Below, one piece after another: positions 38,228 through 49,613 of a DNA stretch of 64,000 nucleotides. Position 1 is the first letter of the stretch, and every line of letters begins with the position of its first letter. Origin of the DNA: Cyanobacteriota bacterium (GTDB taxonomy: Bacteria > Acidobacteriota > Vicinamibacteria > Vicinamibacterales > UBA2999); NCBI GenBank assembly GCA_019752015.1, contig JAIEMQ010000006.1, positions 320,842 through 384,841 on the forward strand, read 5' to 3'. Under the pieces are notes generated by a model, which saw only the letters and a program-made list of their open reading frames with translations, ran no database searches and had not been told where the DNA came from. Both the position numbers and the translations under genes were made by a program.

Positions 38228-39298
38228 TCAGCCTCGCCACCATTGTCCGATCCGGTCGCGCCCGCTTCTCCCGAATGCCAGCAGGCTGGCCATCCTCTCC
38301 CATGAGATGTGGCGGAGGGCGGCAGGGTGATTGGTGCCGGCGTGGAGATAGATGGCAGCGGCCGCGATTCGAGACGACGGCCGCAACCGGAACGCGACCG
38401 CGTCGAACAACCGCGCCAGCGTGGCGTTGAAATCGCCGCCATCGCGATCGCCGCCGAATCGATCGAGCAGGCGATCGAACAGCGACAGAAACGCGTTGAC
38501 GCGATCCGGCGGCAGCCCGCGCACCGGCGCCGCCAGCAGATCGGCCTCGCTGTCGCTGACGGCATCCGCGCCCAGCAGCCGCCGTGCCTGCCGCAGCGTC
38601 AGCTCCCGGACCACGCGATCGAATCCGCGATCGTACTCGTTGTTGGACCCATCGTCTCGAACGGCGCCGATGATCGACGTCTCGCTGACGCGATAGCGGA
38701 TCAACCGCTCATCGAGGTTCGCGATCGCGTGATGCTCGGCAATGCGGCACCACAGGTCGTAGTCCTGCGAGAACGGATCGTAGGCGGCGTTGTAGCCGCC
38801 ACACTCCTTCGCGACGGCGGCCTTGAACGTCACCGACGTGTGGATGAACGGGTTGTCGAAGATCGAAAAGAACCGGATGCTGTCCTGGCCGGTCGGCCGG
38901 GTCACGACTCCGGTCACGTGATCGTCTTCCGCGATCACGGTGCCTTGCGTTCCGAGGAGCGCGACGTCCTGGTGCGTGTTCATGAACGCCAGCTGACGCG
39001 CGAGCCGCTCCGGCTCGGCAAGGTCGTCGGCATCCTGCCTGGCAATCAGCGGCGCGGCAGCGGCCCGCAGGCCTTCATTCAAAGCCGTGGAGAGGCCGCG
39101 ATTGTGCGGCAGTCTGATCAGGTTGATGCGGCCGTCGTTGCGGGCAGCGGCGATGTCCGCGGATCGATCCGTAGAGCCGTCGTCGACGATGACGAGCTCG
39201 AAGTTGCGATGGGTCTGCGAGAGGATGCTGTCGATGGCCGCGGGCAAATGGCGCGCGCCGTTGTAGACCGCCATCAACACCGAGACGTCGGGTTTCAC
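38228..39298 (-). CDS. Glycosyltransferase family 2
   Basis: VSVLMAVYNGARHLPAAIDSILSQTHRNFELVIVDDGSTD. Confidence 0.92.
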   Translation of the reverse strand: MKPDVSVLMAVYNGARHLPAAIDSILSQTHRNFELVIVDDGSTDRSADIAAARNDGRINLIRLPHNRGLSTALNEGLRAAAAPLIARQDADDLAEPERLARQLAFMNTHQDVALLGTQGTVIAEDDHVTGVVTRPTGQDSIRFFSIFDNPFIHTSVTFKAAVAKECGGYNAAYDPFSQDYDLWCRIAEHHAIANLDERLIRYRVSETSIIGAVRDDGSNNEYDRGFDRVVRELTLRQARRLLGADAVSDSEADLLAAPVRGLPPDRVNAFLSLFDRLLDRFGGDRDGGDFNATLARLFDAVAFRLRPSSRIAAAAIYLHAGTNHPAALRHISWERMASLLAFGRSGRDRIGQWWRG

Positions 39299-41334
39299 GT
39301 TGACTCGCTGAGTTTACCATCCCGGCGAAGCCGGATCGCCACGTGCCAGACGGCGATCGCCGTGTACGGAATCAGCATCGTGTGAATCGGCACGACGAGC
39401 CGTTCGCCTTTCGGATACACGATCACGATCGCGATGAATTGCGTGGCCGCGATCAGCGCGGGAATCAGGATCGGCCAGATCGACCCGTGACGATGCTTGA
39501 TCGCGAGCCACAATCCCGCCAGCGCCAGCGTCCACGTCAGGATGTAGACAGGCGAGTAACCCCAGCCTGGCGCATACGGTTCGTAGAATCCCAGCACGAA
39601 CAGCGCCTTCCGCCACAGGTTCAACGCGAACAGGCGCGGCTCGGTGATCGCGTATTCGATCACGGTGGCGGTAATGTCGCTGATGCCGAATCGTTGATAG
39701 ACGCCGTGTCGTTCAGGTGAAATCGTCAGCCCGGCCGGAGGCTCATTGCCGCCGAGCAGCGTGATTGCGCCTTCGGTTGGAATCGGCGAGGGCACGCCGG
39801 CGACGATCCAGTTGCGGATCGCGACGAGTGACAACACGGCCAGGAACGACGCGATCAGCATGGCGAGCCTGGATGTCCGCTTCGGCTGACCCTTCAGGGC
39901 GAGCCAGGCTGCCGGCCAGACGATCGCCCACGATAGCAGCGCGGTCGATCTGGTGATCGTCGCGAAGCCGCTGACAATGCCGGTGGCGCCGGCGTTTTTC
40001 GCCGACGGATGATCGCAAAGGCGAATCAACGCCGCGGCTGAGGCCACGAGCAGCGGGACGTAGAGAGATTCATTCAGCGGCTGCCCGGCAATGTGCCAGA
40101 ACTTCCATCCGATGAATGCAGTCGCGATTGGCAGCGCCACCATCGACACACGCTCGGCGGTGAACCTGATCGCGATCTCGACCAGCTTCACGATCGCCAG
40201 TGCGGCGAGCAGGCGCTGGACGAGCAGCGCGCCGAACATGAACTCGCCGAAGACGAAGTGCGTGGCCGCCAGGAAATATGGATAGAAGGCCTGGTAATAG
40301 AACGGCTCGCCCTGGCCAAGCGGTTGCCCGCCGCTCATCAGGATGCCGTTGAACAGGATGTCGCGGGCGTAGGATTCATAGGTCAGCGTGTCGTCGCCGC
40401 CGACGAGAATCATGACGCGCGTCGCCCACGGCCACGCGAAGCGAAGCGCGTCGATCGCCGCGACCGCGGCGAAGATGGCGATCGCCTGTTCACGCCGTTC
40501 GCGATCGGTTGCGACCTGTCCGAAGGCAGCGACCTTTCTCCAGGCCTCCTTCGCAAAGACGATCAGCACGAGTCCGAGCGCGGCGAGATCGGCCATCGTT
40601 CGCACGATGCGCAGCGCGCGCGCGGATTGCACCTGCCACTCGCGAATCTGCTGCGTGTAGACACTCAACGAATCAAAGGGTGTGGGAACACCACGCGTCG
40701 TGCCCGCTGAGAATCGGCGCGGCGCTCCGTACGGGGAAGACAACGACACATCAAGACGGTGCCAGCCCGGCGACAGGGTGAGCTGACCGATCTGCTTCTC
40801 GCCGTCGACGAAGACTTCGCCGGTCGCTCCGGGCGCGTCGACGTAGACCTCGCCGGCGCCGTTCGGCACCCACCAGAAGCCGCTCCATCGCACCGAGAAT
40901 TCGAGCTGATTGCGATCGCGCGGACGCACCTGGAAAAAACTGAAGCGGCTGTTGTCGTTGAAGAAATTCAGCGGCAGCTCGTTGCCGCCGGGCTCGAAAT
41001 GCAGTTGCGAATCGATCCTTGTGAACGCGGTGGAAAACGGCCCGCTGCGCTCGGGCGCGCCGGTCGCATCAATGGTCGTGAAGTAGCGCGCGCGGAATCC
41101 GGGGCTGCCGGGAATCGCCCACCCCGACGCCGTCGTGATGATCAGCATTGCTGCTGCCGCGGGCGCGAGCGGCAGGCGGCCGCCGTAAATCGCCAGCCAG
41201 CCGATCGCGACGAGCGGCGCCGCTTCGAGCGGTCCAAGCGGCCACCCGCCAACCACTCCACCGGCGTCGCTCGGGATGATGAAATACGCGGCCCAGATGA
41301 GCAGGGCGATCAGGCGGCGTCGGTCGGCGGGCAC
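39295..41334 (-). CDS. GT39-like membrane glycosyltransferase with PA14-like domain
   Basis: FRARYFTTIDATGAPERSGPF...FVDGEKQIGQLTLSPGWHRLDVSL, then multiple TM helices; same architecture as 30898-32925. Confidence 0.63.
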   Translation of the reverse strand: MPADRRRLIALLIWAAYFIIPSDAGGVVGGWPLGPLEAAPLVAIGWLAIYGGRLPLAPAAAAMLIITTASGWAIPGSPGFRARYFTTIDATGAPERSGPFSTAFTRIDSQLHFEPGGNELPLNFFNDNSRFSFFQVRPRDRNQLEFSVRWSGFWWVPNGAGEVYVDAPGATGEVFVDGEKQIGQLTLSPGWHRLDVSLSSPYGAPRRFSAGTTRGVPTPFDSLSVYTQQIREWQVQSARALRIVRTMADLAALGLVLIVFAKEAWRKVAAFGQVATDRERREQAIAIFAAVAAIDALRFAWPWATRVMILVGGDDTLTYESYARDILFNGILMSGGQPLGQGEPFYYQAFYPYFLAATHFVFGEFMFGALLVQRLLAALAIVKLVEIAIRFTAERVSMVALPIATAFIGWKFWHIAGQPLNESLYVPLLVASAAALIRLCDHPSAKNAGATGIVSGFATITRSTALLSWAIVWPAAWLALKGQPKRTSRLAMLIASFLAVLSLVAIRNWIVAGVPSPIPTEGAITLLGGNEPPAGLTISPERHGVYQRFGISDITATVIEYAITEPRLFALNLWRKALFVLGFYEPYAPGWGYSPVYILTWTLALAGLWLAIKHRHGSIWPILIPALIAATQFIAIVIVYPKGERLVVPIHTMLIPYTAIAVWHVAIRLRRDGKLSEST

Positions 41335-41364
41335 GTTGGAGTGTGTCGAGTCTATGTCAGATGC

Positions 41365-43165
<1,801 letters not shown>

Positions 43166-43174
43166 GATTCAGGC

Positions 43175-44698
43175 GTGCTGTTCAACTCAGCGCTGTTCCT
43201 GCTGCTGTTCTTTCCGGTCGTCACGCTTCTCTATTACCTGGTGCCGCAACCGGCGCGCTGGCGCGTGCTGCTCGTCGCCAGCTGCTATTTCTACGCCGTC
43301 GGCATTCCCGCATACCTGCTCGTCCTCGCCGCCGTCATCGTCATCGACTTCACTGCGGGCATATTGATCGAGCAATCCACCGGGACGAAACGAAAAGCCA
43401 TCCTCGCTGCGAGCCTCGCGTCGAACCTGCTGCTGCTCGGGGTGTTCAAGTACGCGGACTTCCTCTCGGGGAACCTCACGGCTCTTGCGGCGCTGATTGG
43501 CTGGAATTACTCGCTGGCTACGCTCGGATGGCTGCTGCCGATCGGCCTCTCGTTTCACACCTTTCAGTCGATGGCCTACACCATCGAAGTCTACAGAGGC
43601 GCTCAACGAGCGGAGCGGCATTTCGGTTACTTCGCGCTCTACGTGCTGTTCTACCCGCAACTGGTGGCCGGACCGATCGAACGGCCGCAGCACTTGCTCC
43701 CGCAGCTGCATCGGCCGCCGCTGCTCTCCGCGCGCGGATTGCGCGGCGGCCTCGCCGGCCTGGCCGAGCCGTGCATCATGAGCGGGCTGCAGTTGATGCT
43801 GCTCGGTCTCTTCAAGAAGCTCGTCATCGCCGATCGCCTCGCGCTCGCGGTCGATCCGATTTACAGCGATCCGCATCTGTATCCCGGTGCCGCGCTGCTC
43901 ATCGCGACGGGGTTCTTCGCGATCCAGATCTACTGCGATTTCTCGGGCTACACGCACATTGCTCGCGGCGCCGCGATGACGATGGGCGTGGACCTGGCGC
44001 ATAACTTCAAGGCGACGTACGGCGCGCGCTCGATCGGCGACTTCTGGCGGCGCTGGCACATCTCGCTGTCGTCGTGGTTTCGCGATTACGTCTATGTGCC
44101 GCTCGGCGGCAATCGCGTCTCGGCGGCGAAATGGGCGCGCAACGTGCTGATCACCTTTTTCCTGAGCGGGCTGTGGCACGGCGCCAGCTGGACGTTCATT
44201 GCCTGGGGCGTGCTGCATGGCTGTTACCTGATTGCGGGCAGGGCCACGAGCGGCATCCGCGCGTCGATCGTGACCGCGTTGCGGCTGCAGACGATGCCAC
44301 GCCTTCATGGCGCAATGCAGTCGTTGATCGTGCTTGCGCTGGTAACGTTTGCCTGGATCTTCTTCCGCGCCGAATCACTGGCCGACGCGTGGTTCATCGT
44401 CACCAGCATTCCCGCCGCGGGCGCACAGGTGCTGGGTCTGCTGCGAGGCGCGCCGGAAGGCGTGATGGTGCGTCTTGGTCTTGCCGGGTTGCCGATTGCG
44501 AAGCACGAGTGGGCGCTGATGTTCGTGCTGGCGATTGGCGTGGTGGCATTCGATCAGCGACGGTGGCACGCGCCGTTCGTGTTCGAGCTGGCGCTGAGAC
44601 CGGCATGGGTCCGCGTGTCCGCCGCCTATGCATTGATCTTCAGCGTGTTGTTCCTTGGTGTGTATCGGACCGCCACGTTCATCTACTTCCAGTTTTGA
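43175..44698 (+). CDS. MBOAT O-acyltransferase (AlgI/DltB-like)
   Basis: FFPVVTLLYYLVP; FWRRWHISLSSWFRDYVYVPLGGNR; GLWHGASWTFIAWG. Confidence 0.92.
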   Translation: MLFNSALFLLLFFPVVTLLYYLVPQPARWRVLLVASCYFYAVGIPAYLLVLAAVIVIDFTAGILIEQSTGTKRKAILAASLASNLLLLGVFKYADFLSGNLTALAALIGWNYSLATLGWLLPIGLSFHTFQSMAYTIEVYRGAQRAERHFGYFALYVLFYPQLVAGPIERPQHLLPQLHRPPLLSARGLRGGLAGLAEPCIMSGLQLMLLGLFKKLVIADRLALAVDPIYSDPHLYPGAALLIATGFFAIQIYCDFSGYTHIARGAAMTMGVDLAHNFKATYGARSIGDFWRRWHISLSSWFRDYVYVPLGGNRVSAAKWARNVLITFFLSGLWHGASWTFIAWGVLHGCYLIAGRATSGIRASIVTALRLQTMPRLHGAMQSLIVLALVTFAWIFFRAESLADAWFIVTSIPAAGAQVLGLLRGAPEGVMVRLGLAGLPIAKHEWALMFVLAIGVVAFDQRRWHAPFVFELALRPAWVRVSAAYALIFSVLFLGVYRTATFIYFQF

Positions 44699-45672
44699 TG
44701 AAGGTCCTCTTCCGCGTCCTGTTGTTCGTTGCGCCGATCGTTGCGGTGGCGTGGCTGGTTGAACGCACGGCGCGGCCGCTGTGGCCCGAAGCCGTTGGGC
44801 CGGGCATGGTCGAGCGCATCGATCGCAGTTTCGCCGACGCCTCAGCCGGTGGTTACGACGTGCTGGTCGTTGGCAACTCGCGGGTGTATCGAGGCGTCAA
44901 TCCCGATCTGCTCGGCGCGCGGGCCTACAACTTCGCCCAGGATGACGATGCGTTCAACCAGGTGTACTACAAGCTGAAGTATCTCGACGAGCGCGGTGTC
45001 CGGTTTCACACGATCGTGATGGGCGTCGACTACTTCGAATTCTCGTTCCTGTCCGACCGCCGCAACGTGGCGTACAGCAAGTACCTCGGCGATGAGTATC
45101 TGCGTGATTTCGCCTCTCCCGATGTGAGTCGTGCGGCGCACATCCTGAACACGGTGCTGCATCCAATCGACGAGCAGGCGTTCAACAACACGATGATCCG
45201 GCAATTCACGCGGCCGGCATCGCTGCTGCTCGAGCGGGCCGTGACCGTAATGCAGGCATCGCCGCCGCGGCCACCGATTCGCGCGGTGCTGAAGCCGAAC
45301 GGGCAATACATCCTCGATGCTGGCCCGCAGCGTGTCGATCCGATCCGCCGCGACGCCACGCGGTTGCCGATCCAGGAGCAGTACTTCAAGCGCATCCTGC
45401 AGTGGGCGGCGGAGCGGAAGGTCAGCGTCGTAATGGTGATGCCGCCGCTGCGGAAAATGGAACTGGATGCGTATCCGCCGGGCATCGTCGACGCATTCGA
45501 TGATTGGCTCGAGCGCGCCGCGGCCGATCATGGCGCTGCATACGTGAACTTCGCTCGCGATCCCGGCTTCACCGACCAGGATTTCGCGGACGTGACGCAC
45601 CTCACCGAAGCGGCCGCCGATCGGTGGTCGCGAATGCTGGGCGACACCCTTCGATCGCGCACCACGCGGTAA
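44698..45672 (+). CDS. SGNH-like partner protein of the MBOAT acyltransferase
   Basis: TGATG overlap with the MBOAT gene; DVLVVGNSRVYRGVNPDLLGARAYNFAQ; C-terminal DVTHLTEAAADRWSRML. Confidence 0.6.
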   Translation: MKVLFRVLLFVAPIVAVAWLVERTARPLWPEAVGPGMVERIDRSFADASAGGYDVLVVGNSRVYRGVNPDLLGARAYNFAQDDDAFNQVYYKLKYLDERGVRFHTIVMGVDYFEFSFLSDRRNVAYSKYLGDEYLRDFASPDVSRAAHILNTVLHPIDEQAFNNTMIRQFTRPASLLLERAVTVMQASPPRPPIRAVLKPNGQYILDAGPQRVDPIRRDATRLPIQEQYFKRILQWAAERKVSVVMVMPPLRKMELDAYPPGIVDAFDDWLERAAADHGAAYVNFARDPGFTDQDFADVTHLTEAAADRWSRMLGDTLRSRTTR

Positions 45673-45762
45673 CGGTTCTGCACACTCCTGCCAGGATTCT
45701 TGGGGGCAGTCCCTGAGGTCCATGCTCCGGCTCGACAGTAGATTGGTAAATTACCGATCCCT

Positions 45763-46785
45763 GTGCCGCGCCGGGCGCACGTCGTCAGTCTCTCCTCCGC
45801 ACTCGCATTCCAGGCGGTCGCGACCGTCATGCTGTTCGTGTGGCTGTACGGCTGGCAGACGATCGATCTCGTTGAATGGCGATCGCTGACGGCGGCGCCG
45901 TTCAGCGTCACGCTCGAACCCTCGCAACAGTTTCTGTACGGCTCGCCCTTCGCCCATCTGCTTGGCGCCTATTACCAGCGGCAGGGCATTGGCGTTGTCG
46001 AATCCTTCGTAATCGTTCACGCCGCGGGGTTGATCCTGCTCGCGTATGCGGCCGCGCGCGTGCTGATCAGCCGCTGCGGCGTCGATCAACTTGCCGCCGG
46101 CGTGCTCGTGATCGCGGCGTCGCCGTTGTTGCTGACGATCTTGAGCTGGATCGGCAAGACCGACGACTTCCTGCTCGCGTTCTATCTGCTCCTGCTCGTG
46201 GCGCGATCGCCGCTGACCCGGGCGATCCTCTGCGCCTTGATGGTGCTGTGCCATCGCGAGCTCGCCGTGACGATGTTGATCGCGCACGCGCTGGTGCGCG
46301 CGGAAGGTGTGGCGCTGGCGGGTGGCGCTGCCGCCGGGCTCGCGATCTCCTTTCTCTATACCAACGTGCTGCTCGATGCCGCGCCGGCCACGCGGCTCGA
46401 TTACCTGCTGGAACATGCGCGGGTGGTCCTGTCCGGCGCGGTCCGGCACCCGCTCGTTCACTTTGCGGCGGCGCTCGGGCCGTTCTGGATCTTCGTATTG
46501 CGTCCGTCGGCATTGACGATCAGGCGGACCGCCGTGCTCGGCATGGCGGCGGTGGTCGCAGCCATGACGCTCGATTTCACGCGCATCTTCGTGCTCGCAT
46601 CGGCGCCGCTCGTGATCCAGTTGACCGAAGAGATCGTTGCCGAGATTCGTGACCATGGCGGGATCGTGTTGCTCGGCAGCCGGCTGCCCGTGAGCGTGCT
46701 CGGCATCCTCGCGTTCGCGCAGCTGCACCTGGCCGGCGATCGACTCAGCTGGATTCGCGGCTTCTCCTGGACGATCACACAATGA
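45763..46785 (+). CDS. Multi-span membrane protein, unknown
   Basis: Continuous ORF with many hydrophobic helices; ATGA-type overlap with next ORF. Confidence 0.6.
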   Translation: MPRRAHVVSLSSALAFQAVATVMLFVWLYGWQTIDLVEWRSLTAAPFSVTLEPSQQFLYGSPFAHLLGAYYQRQGIGVVESFVIVHAAGLILLAYAAARVLISRCGVDQLAAGVLVIAASPLLLTILSWIGKTDDFLLAFYLLLLVARSPLTRAILCALMVLCHRELAVTMLIAHALVRAEGVALAGGAAAGLAISFLYTNVLLDAAPATRLDYLLEHARVVLSGAVRHPLVHFAAALGPFWIFVLRPSALTIRRTAVLGMAAVVAAMTLDFTRIFVLASAPLVIQLTEEIVAEIRDHGGIVLLGSRLPVSVLGILAFAQLHLAGDRLSWIRGFSWTITQ

Positions 46786-47270
46786 GGCGCCTGATCCTGC
46801 GGGCGCAGATCTGGGTCGCCGATCACGTTGCGGCAATGGTGTGGATCCTGCTCGTGCTCTGGGCGCCGCCGATCGTCTTCACCGTGCTCGTCGATCTGAA
46901 GCTCGCCAACGCCGCGGGCTCGGGCTATCTGTCGCTGCGCGACCCTGGCCTGCTGTTGTCGATCATGCAGATCCTGTTGATGGCGGCGGCCCTGCCGATG
47001 ATGCGGCCGCATCCCGGACGAGCGCGGCCGTTGTTGCTCGCGGCGCTCGCGGTGTGGTTCGCGCACAGCGCGTGGACGCTTCAGATCCGGTTGCGATTGA
47101 TCGGCCGCGCCGATCTGGTTTCATCCGAAACACTGGTCACGTTCGCCGCGCTGGCCGCGGCAACGGGCGTGGTGCTTGCCGTTCGCGATCGGCGGCAGCA
47201 GCTGGAAACGCCTACAGCGATCGCGACCACAGCTCCGCCACCCGCCGTCCAACAGCCAGGCACGACGTAA
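46782..47270 (+). CDS. Small membrane protein, unknown
   Basis: Four hydrophobic segments, overlap with upstream ORF. Confidence 0.5.
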   Translation: MRRLILRAQIWVADHVAAMVWILLVLWAPPIVFTVLVDLKLANAAGSGYLSLRDPGLLLSIMQILLMAAALPMMRPHPGRARPLLLAALAVWFAHSAWTLQIRLRLIGRADLVSSETLVTFAALAAATGVVLAVRDRRQQLETPTAIATTAPPPAVQQPGTT

Positions 47271-48306
47271 GGCCGGGCGAGTCGATCCCCGCCGCCTGGA
47301 GCACGCGCGGATTCACCGTATCGCGCTGAATCAGGAAATCCGCGAACTTCTGATCGGGGCCGTGCAGCTTCGCGCGGATGCCGCTGCCGCCGGGTTGCAG
47401 ATCCGACAACGTCACCCACGGCAGCAGATGTTGTGCCGGCTCAACGAACGCTTCGAGCGGGATGCGGCCGCCCTCGTAGTCGTCCTTCGATTCCTGGTAA
47501 TGGATCGTCGGTCCCAGCGTTACCGATCCCCACGTGGTTTTGGCGAGATGGACGCCGAGCCCGGCACCCGATGCGTGCGGCAGGGGATAGACCAGGCCGT
47601 TCACCATCGATCGACGGGATGGTTTCAGCTCCGCGTATTCGCCGCGGCACGGGTAGATGTGAAACGGCATGCCGCCCAGCATTTCCGAAATCCTGTCGGC
47701 GTAAACACCGGCGGCATTGACAACGGTAGCGGCGACGAAGGTTTCGTGCGGCGTGGCCAGCTCGATGCCCTCTTCTGTCGCGTTCGCGCCGGTGAGCGGG
47801 CTGCCGACGACCAGCGCGACGTCGCGATCGCGGCAGAGATGTTCGAGCGCCTTGACGAGCGCTTCCGCTTCGAGGATGCCGCTGTCCGGCGACCACAGCG
47901 CCGCCACCGCGCGCACGTTCGGTTCCTTCGACTTGATGAAGTCCGCGTCGACGAGCTCGACCGGCACGCCGTTCTCGTGCGATTTCTTGCGCAATTGTTC
48001 GAGCGCCGGGACTTCGTGATCGTCGGCGGCGATCACCAGCTTGCCGCATCGCGTATGCGGCACACGATGCTTCGGACAAAACTCGTAGAGCAGGTCGCGG
48101 CCCTCGACGCAGAGCCGCGCCTTCAGCGAGCCGGTGGGGTAGTAGAGGCCGGCGTGTATCACGCCGGAGTTGTGCGTGCTGGTGTGGCGGCCGGGCTTCG
48201 GTTCACGCTCGAGCAGGCAGACCGACGCGCCTGCCTCGGAGAGCGCGAGGGCCGACGCCAGCCCCGTAACGCCGCCTCCGATCACTGCCACATCGACGTG
48301 GACCAT
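47212..48306 (-). CDS. lhgO: FAD-dependent L-2-hydroxyglutarate oxidase-like protein
   Basis: VDVAVIGGGVTGLASALALSEAGASVCLLEREPKPGRHTSTHNSGVIHAGLYYPTGSLKARLCVEG. Confidence 0.85.
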   Translation of the reverse strand: MVHVDVAVIGGGVTGLASALALSEAGASVCLLEREPKPGRHTSTHNSGVIHAGLYYPTGSLKARLCVEGRDLLYEFCPKHRVPHTRCGKLVIAADDHEVPALEQLRKKSHENGVPVELVDADFIKSKEPNVRAVAALWSPDSGILEAEALVKALEHLCRDRDVALVVGSPLTGANATEEGIELATPHETFVAATVVNAAGVYADRISEMLGGMPFHIYPCRGEYAELKPSRRSMVNGLVYPLPHASGAGLGVHLAKTTWGSVTLGPTIHYQESKDDYEGGRIPLEAFVEPAQHLLPWVTLSDLQPGGSGIRAKLHGPDQKFADFLIQRDTVNPRVLQAAGIDSPGLTSCLAVGRRVAELWSRSL

Positions 48307-48316
48307 CAGTCAGTCC

Positions 48317-48324
48317 ACTATACT
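48317..48324. promoter_or_regulatory. Overlapping divergent -10 elements (ACTATACT): TATAGT on minus, TATACT on plus
   Basis: 10 nt to ATG 48306 (minus) and 11 nt to GTG 48336 (plus); intergenic gap only 29 bp. Confidence 0.5.
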
Positions 48325-48335
48325 TCGGCCTAATC

Positions 48336-49613
48336 GTGACGTCGCGGCTGCCCAGACCGATCGTGATGCTGCTGGCGGCGATCGTGATCGCCCGCGTCGC
48401 GATCGTCACCTGGCAGGCGGTCGAGCGAACGCGCGGCGACTTCTACGCGTCCATGCCCGGCGCCTACGTCGAGACGTTCAATCCGGCGCTCTGGAACAGC
48501 CCCGACATGACCGATGCGTGGGGCTATCACCGCGCCACCTACTTTCACGGCCCGACGCAGTACCTGACGCTGTATCCGCTGGCGCTGCTCGACACCTTTA
48601 CAGCGATCGCCAGGGTGTTGCTGCCGCTCTATGCGGCTCTGCTGGCGCTCGCGTTCTGGTTGATGTGGAAGATCGCGACACGCCTCGGCGCCGCGAACGA
48701 TCTGTTCGTGCCGCTGCTCGCGTCCACGTTCCTGTTTCTGCCCTTGTTGCAGGCCTACCTGCAACGTGAATTCGAAGTCGTCATGCTCGCGGCGCTGGCG
48801 GCGTCACTGTTTTTCCTGGTGAACGATCGCCGATCGCCGTCGGCGGCATTGATGGCCTACGTGGCCTGGTTCAAATACATTCCCGTCATGTTCGCCGGCT
48901 ACCTGGTGCTGCGCCGCTGGTGGCGCGGGCTGGCGGTGTTCGTGCTGGTATCGGCCGCGATCGTGATCGCGTCGGAATGGCTGTTCGGCCTGTCGCTGTT
49001 CTTCAACAACAACGTGCCGGCGCACGCCGCGAACGCCATGACCGTCTGGGGCTACGATTTTCGGCTCGACGCCACCGGCCACCTGTATGGCACCGGCTTT
49101 TGCGAAGGCTGGGTCGACACGCAGTCGTCGCTCGCCAATATCCGACATGGGTTGTGCACCATGGGATCGCGGAACGCCATCGCGCATCCGCCGCTGATCT
49201 ACATCACGCTGTGCGGGCTGATCGCGGGCGCCTACCTGTTCACCCATGCCCGGCTCGAGCGGGGCGGCGGGGCTGTCGATGAACCGCGCCGTCGCGCCAT
49301 CGAGTTTTCGATCGTCACCACGGTTTGCACGGTCTTCTTCTTCGGCCATTACTACTACCTGATTGCACTGACCATCCCGTTGAACATCCTCCTGGTCCTC
49401 TACGTGATCGATCGGCGGCCGAGGGCGCTGGCGCTCTGGGCGATCGCGTATGTCCTGCTCGGCGCCTTCGTCGTGCCGATCAGCCTGCTCAACCGCGCCA
49501 CCGGCTACGATGTGTGGGCGATGTTCACCCGTCATTCGATCTTCTGGTACGGTGAAGTGTTGCTGATGCAGCTGCTGCTCACTGAATACCGGCGCGTGGC
49601 GGTCCGTGCCTGA
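48336..49613 (+). CDS. GT87/DUF2029-like membrane glycosyltransferase
   Basis: About 9 TM helices with polar periplasmic loops; YLTLYPLALLDTF and FKYIPVMFAGYLVLRRWWRGLAVF patterns. Confidence 0.6.
   Translation: MTSRLPRPIVMLLAAIVIARVAIVTWQAVERTRGDFYASMPGAYVETFNPALWNSPDMTDAWGYHRATYFHGPTQYLTLYPLALLDTFTAIARVLLPLYAALLALAFWLMWKIATRLGAANDLFVPLLASTFLFLPLLQAYLQREFEVVMLAALAASLFFLVNDRRSPSAALMAYVAWFKYIPVMFAGYLVLRRWWRGLAVFVLVSAAIVIASEWLFGLSLFFNNNVPAHAANAMTVWGYDFRLDATGHLYGTGFCEGWVDTQSSLANIRHGLCTMGSRNAIAHPPLIYITLCGLIAGAYLFTHARLERGGGAVDEPRRRAIEFSIVTTVCTVFFFGHYYYLIALTIPLNILLVLYVIDRRPRALALWAIAYVLLGAFVVPISLLNRATGYDVWAMFTRHSIFWYGEVLLMQLLLTEYRRVAVRA

Noticed and set aside
45673-45760. GGGGGCAGTCCC in the intergenic gap as a repeat or terminator
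   Set aside because: Only a weak, imperfect stem and no second copy was seen in the window
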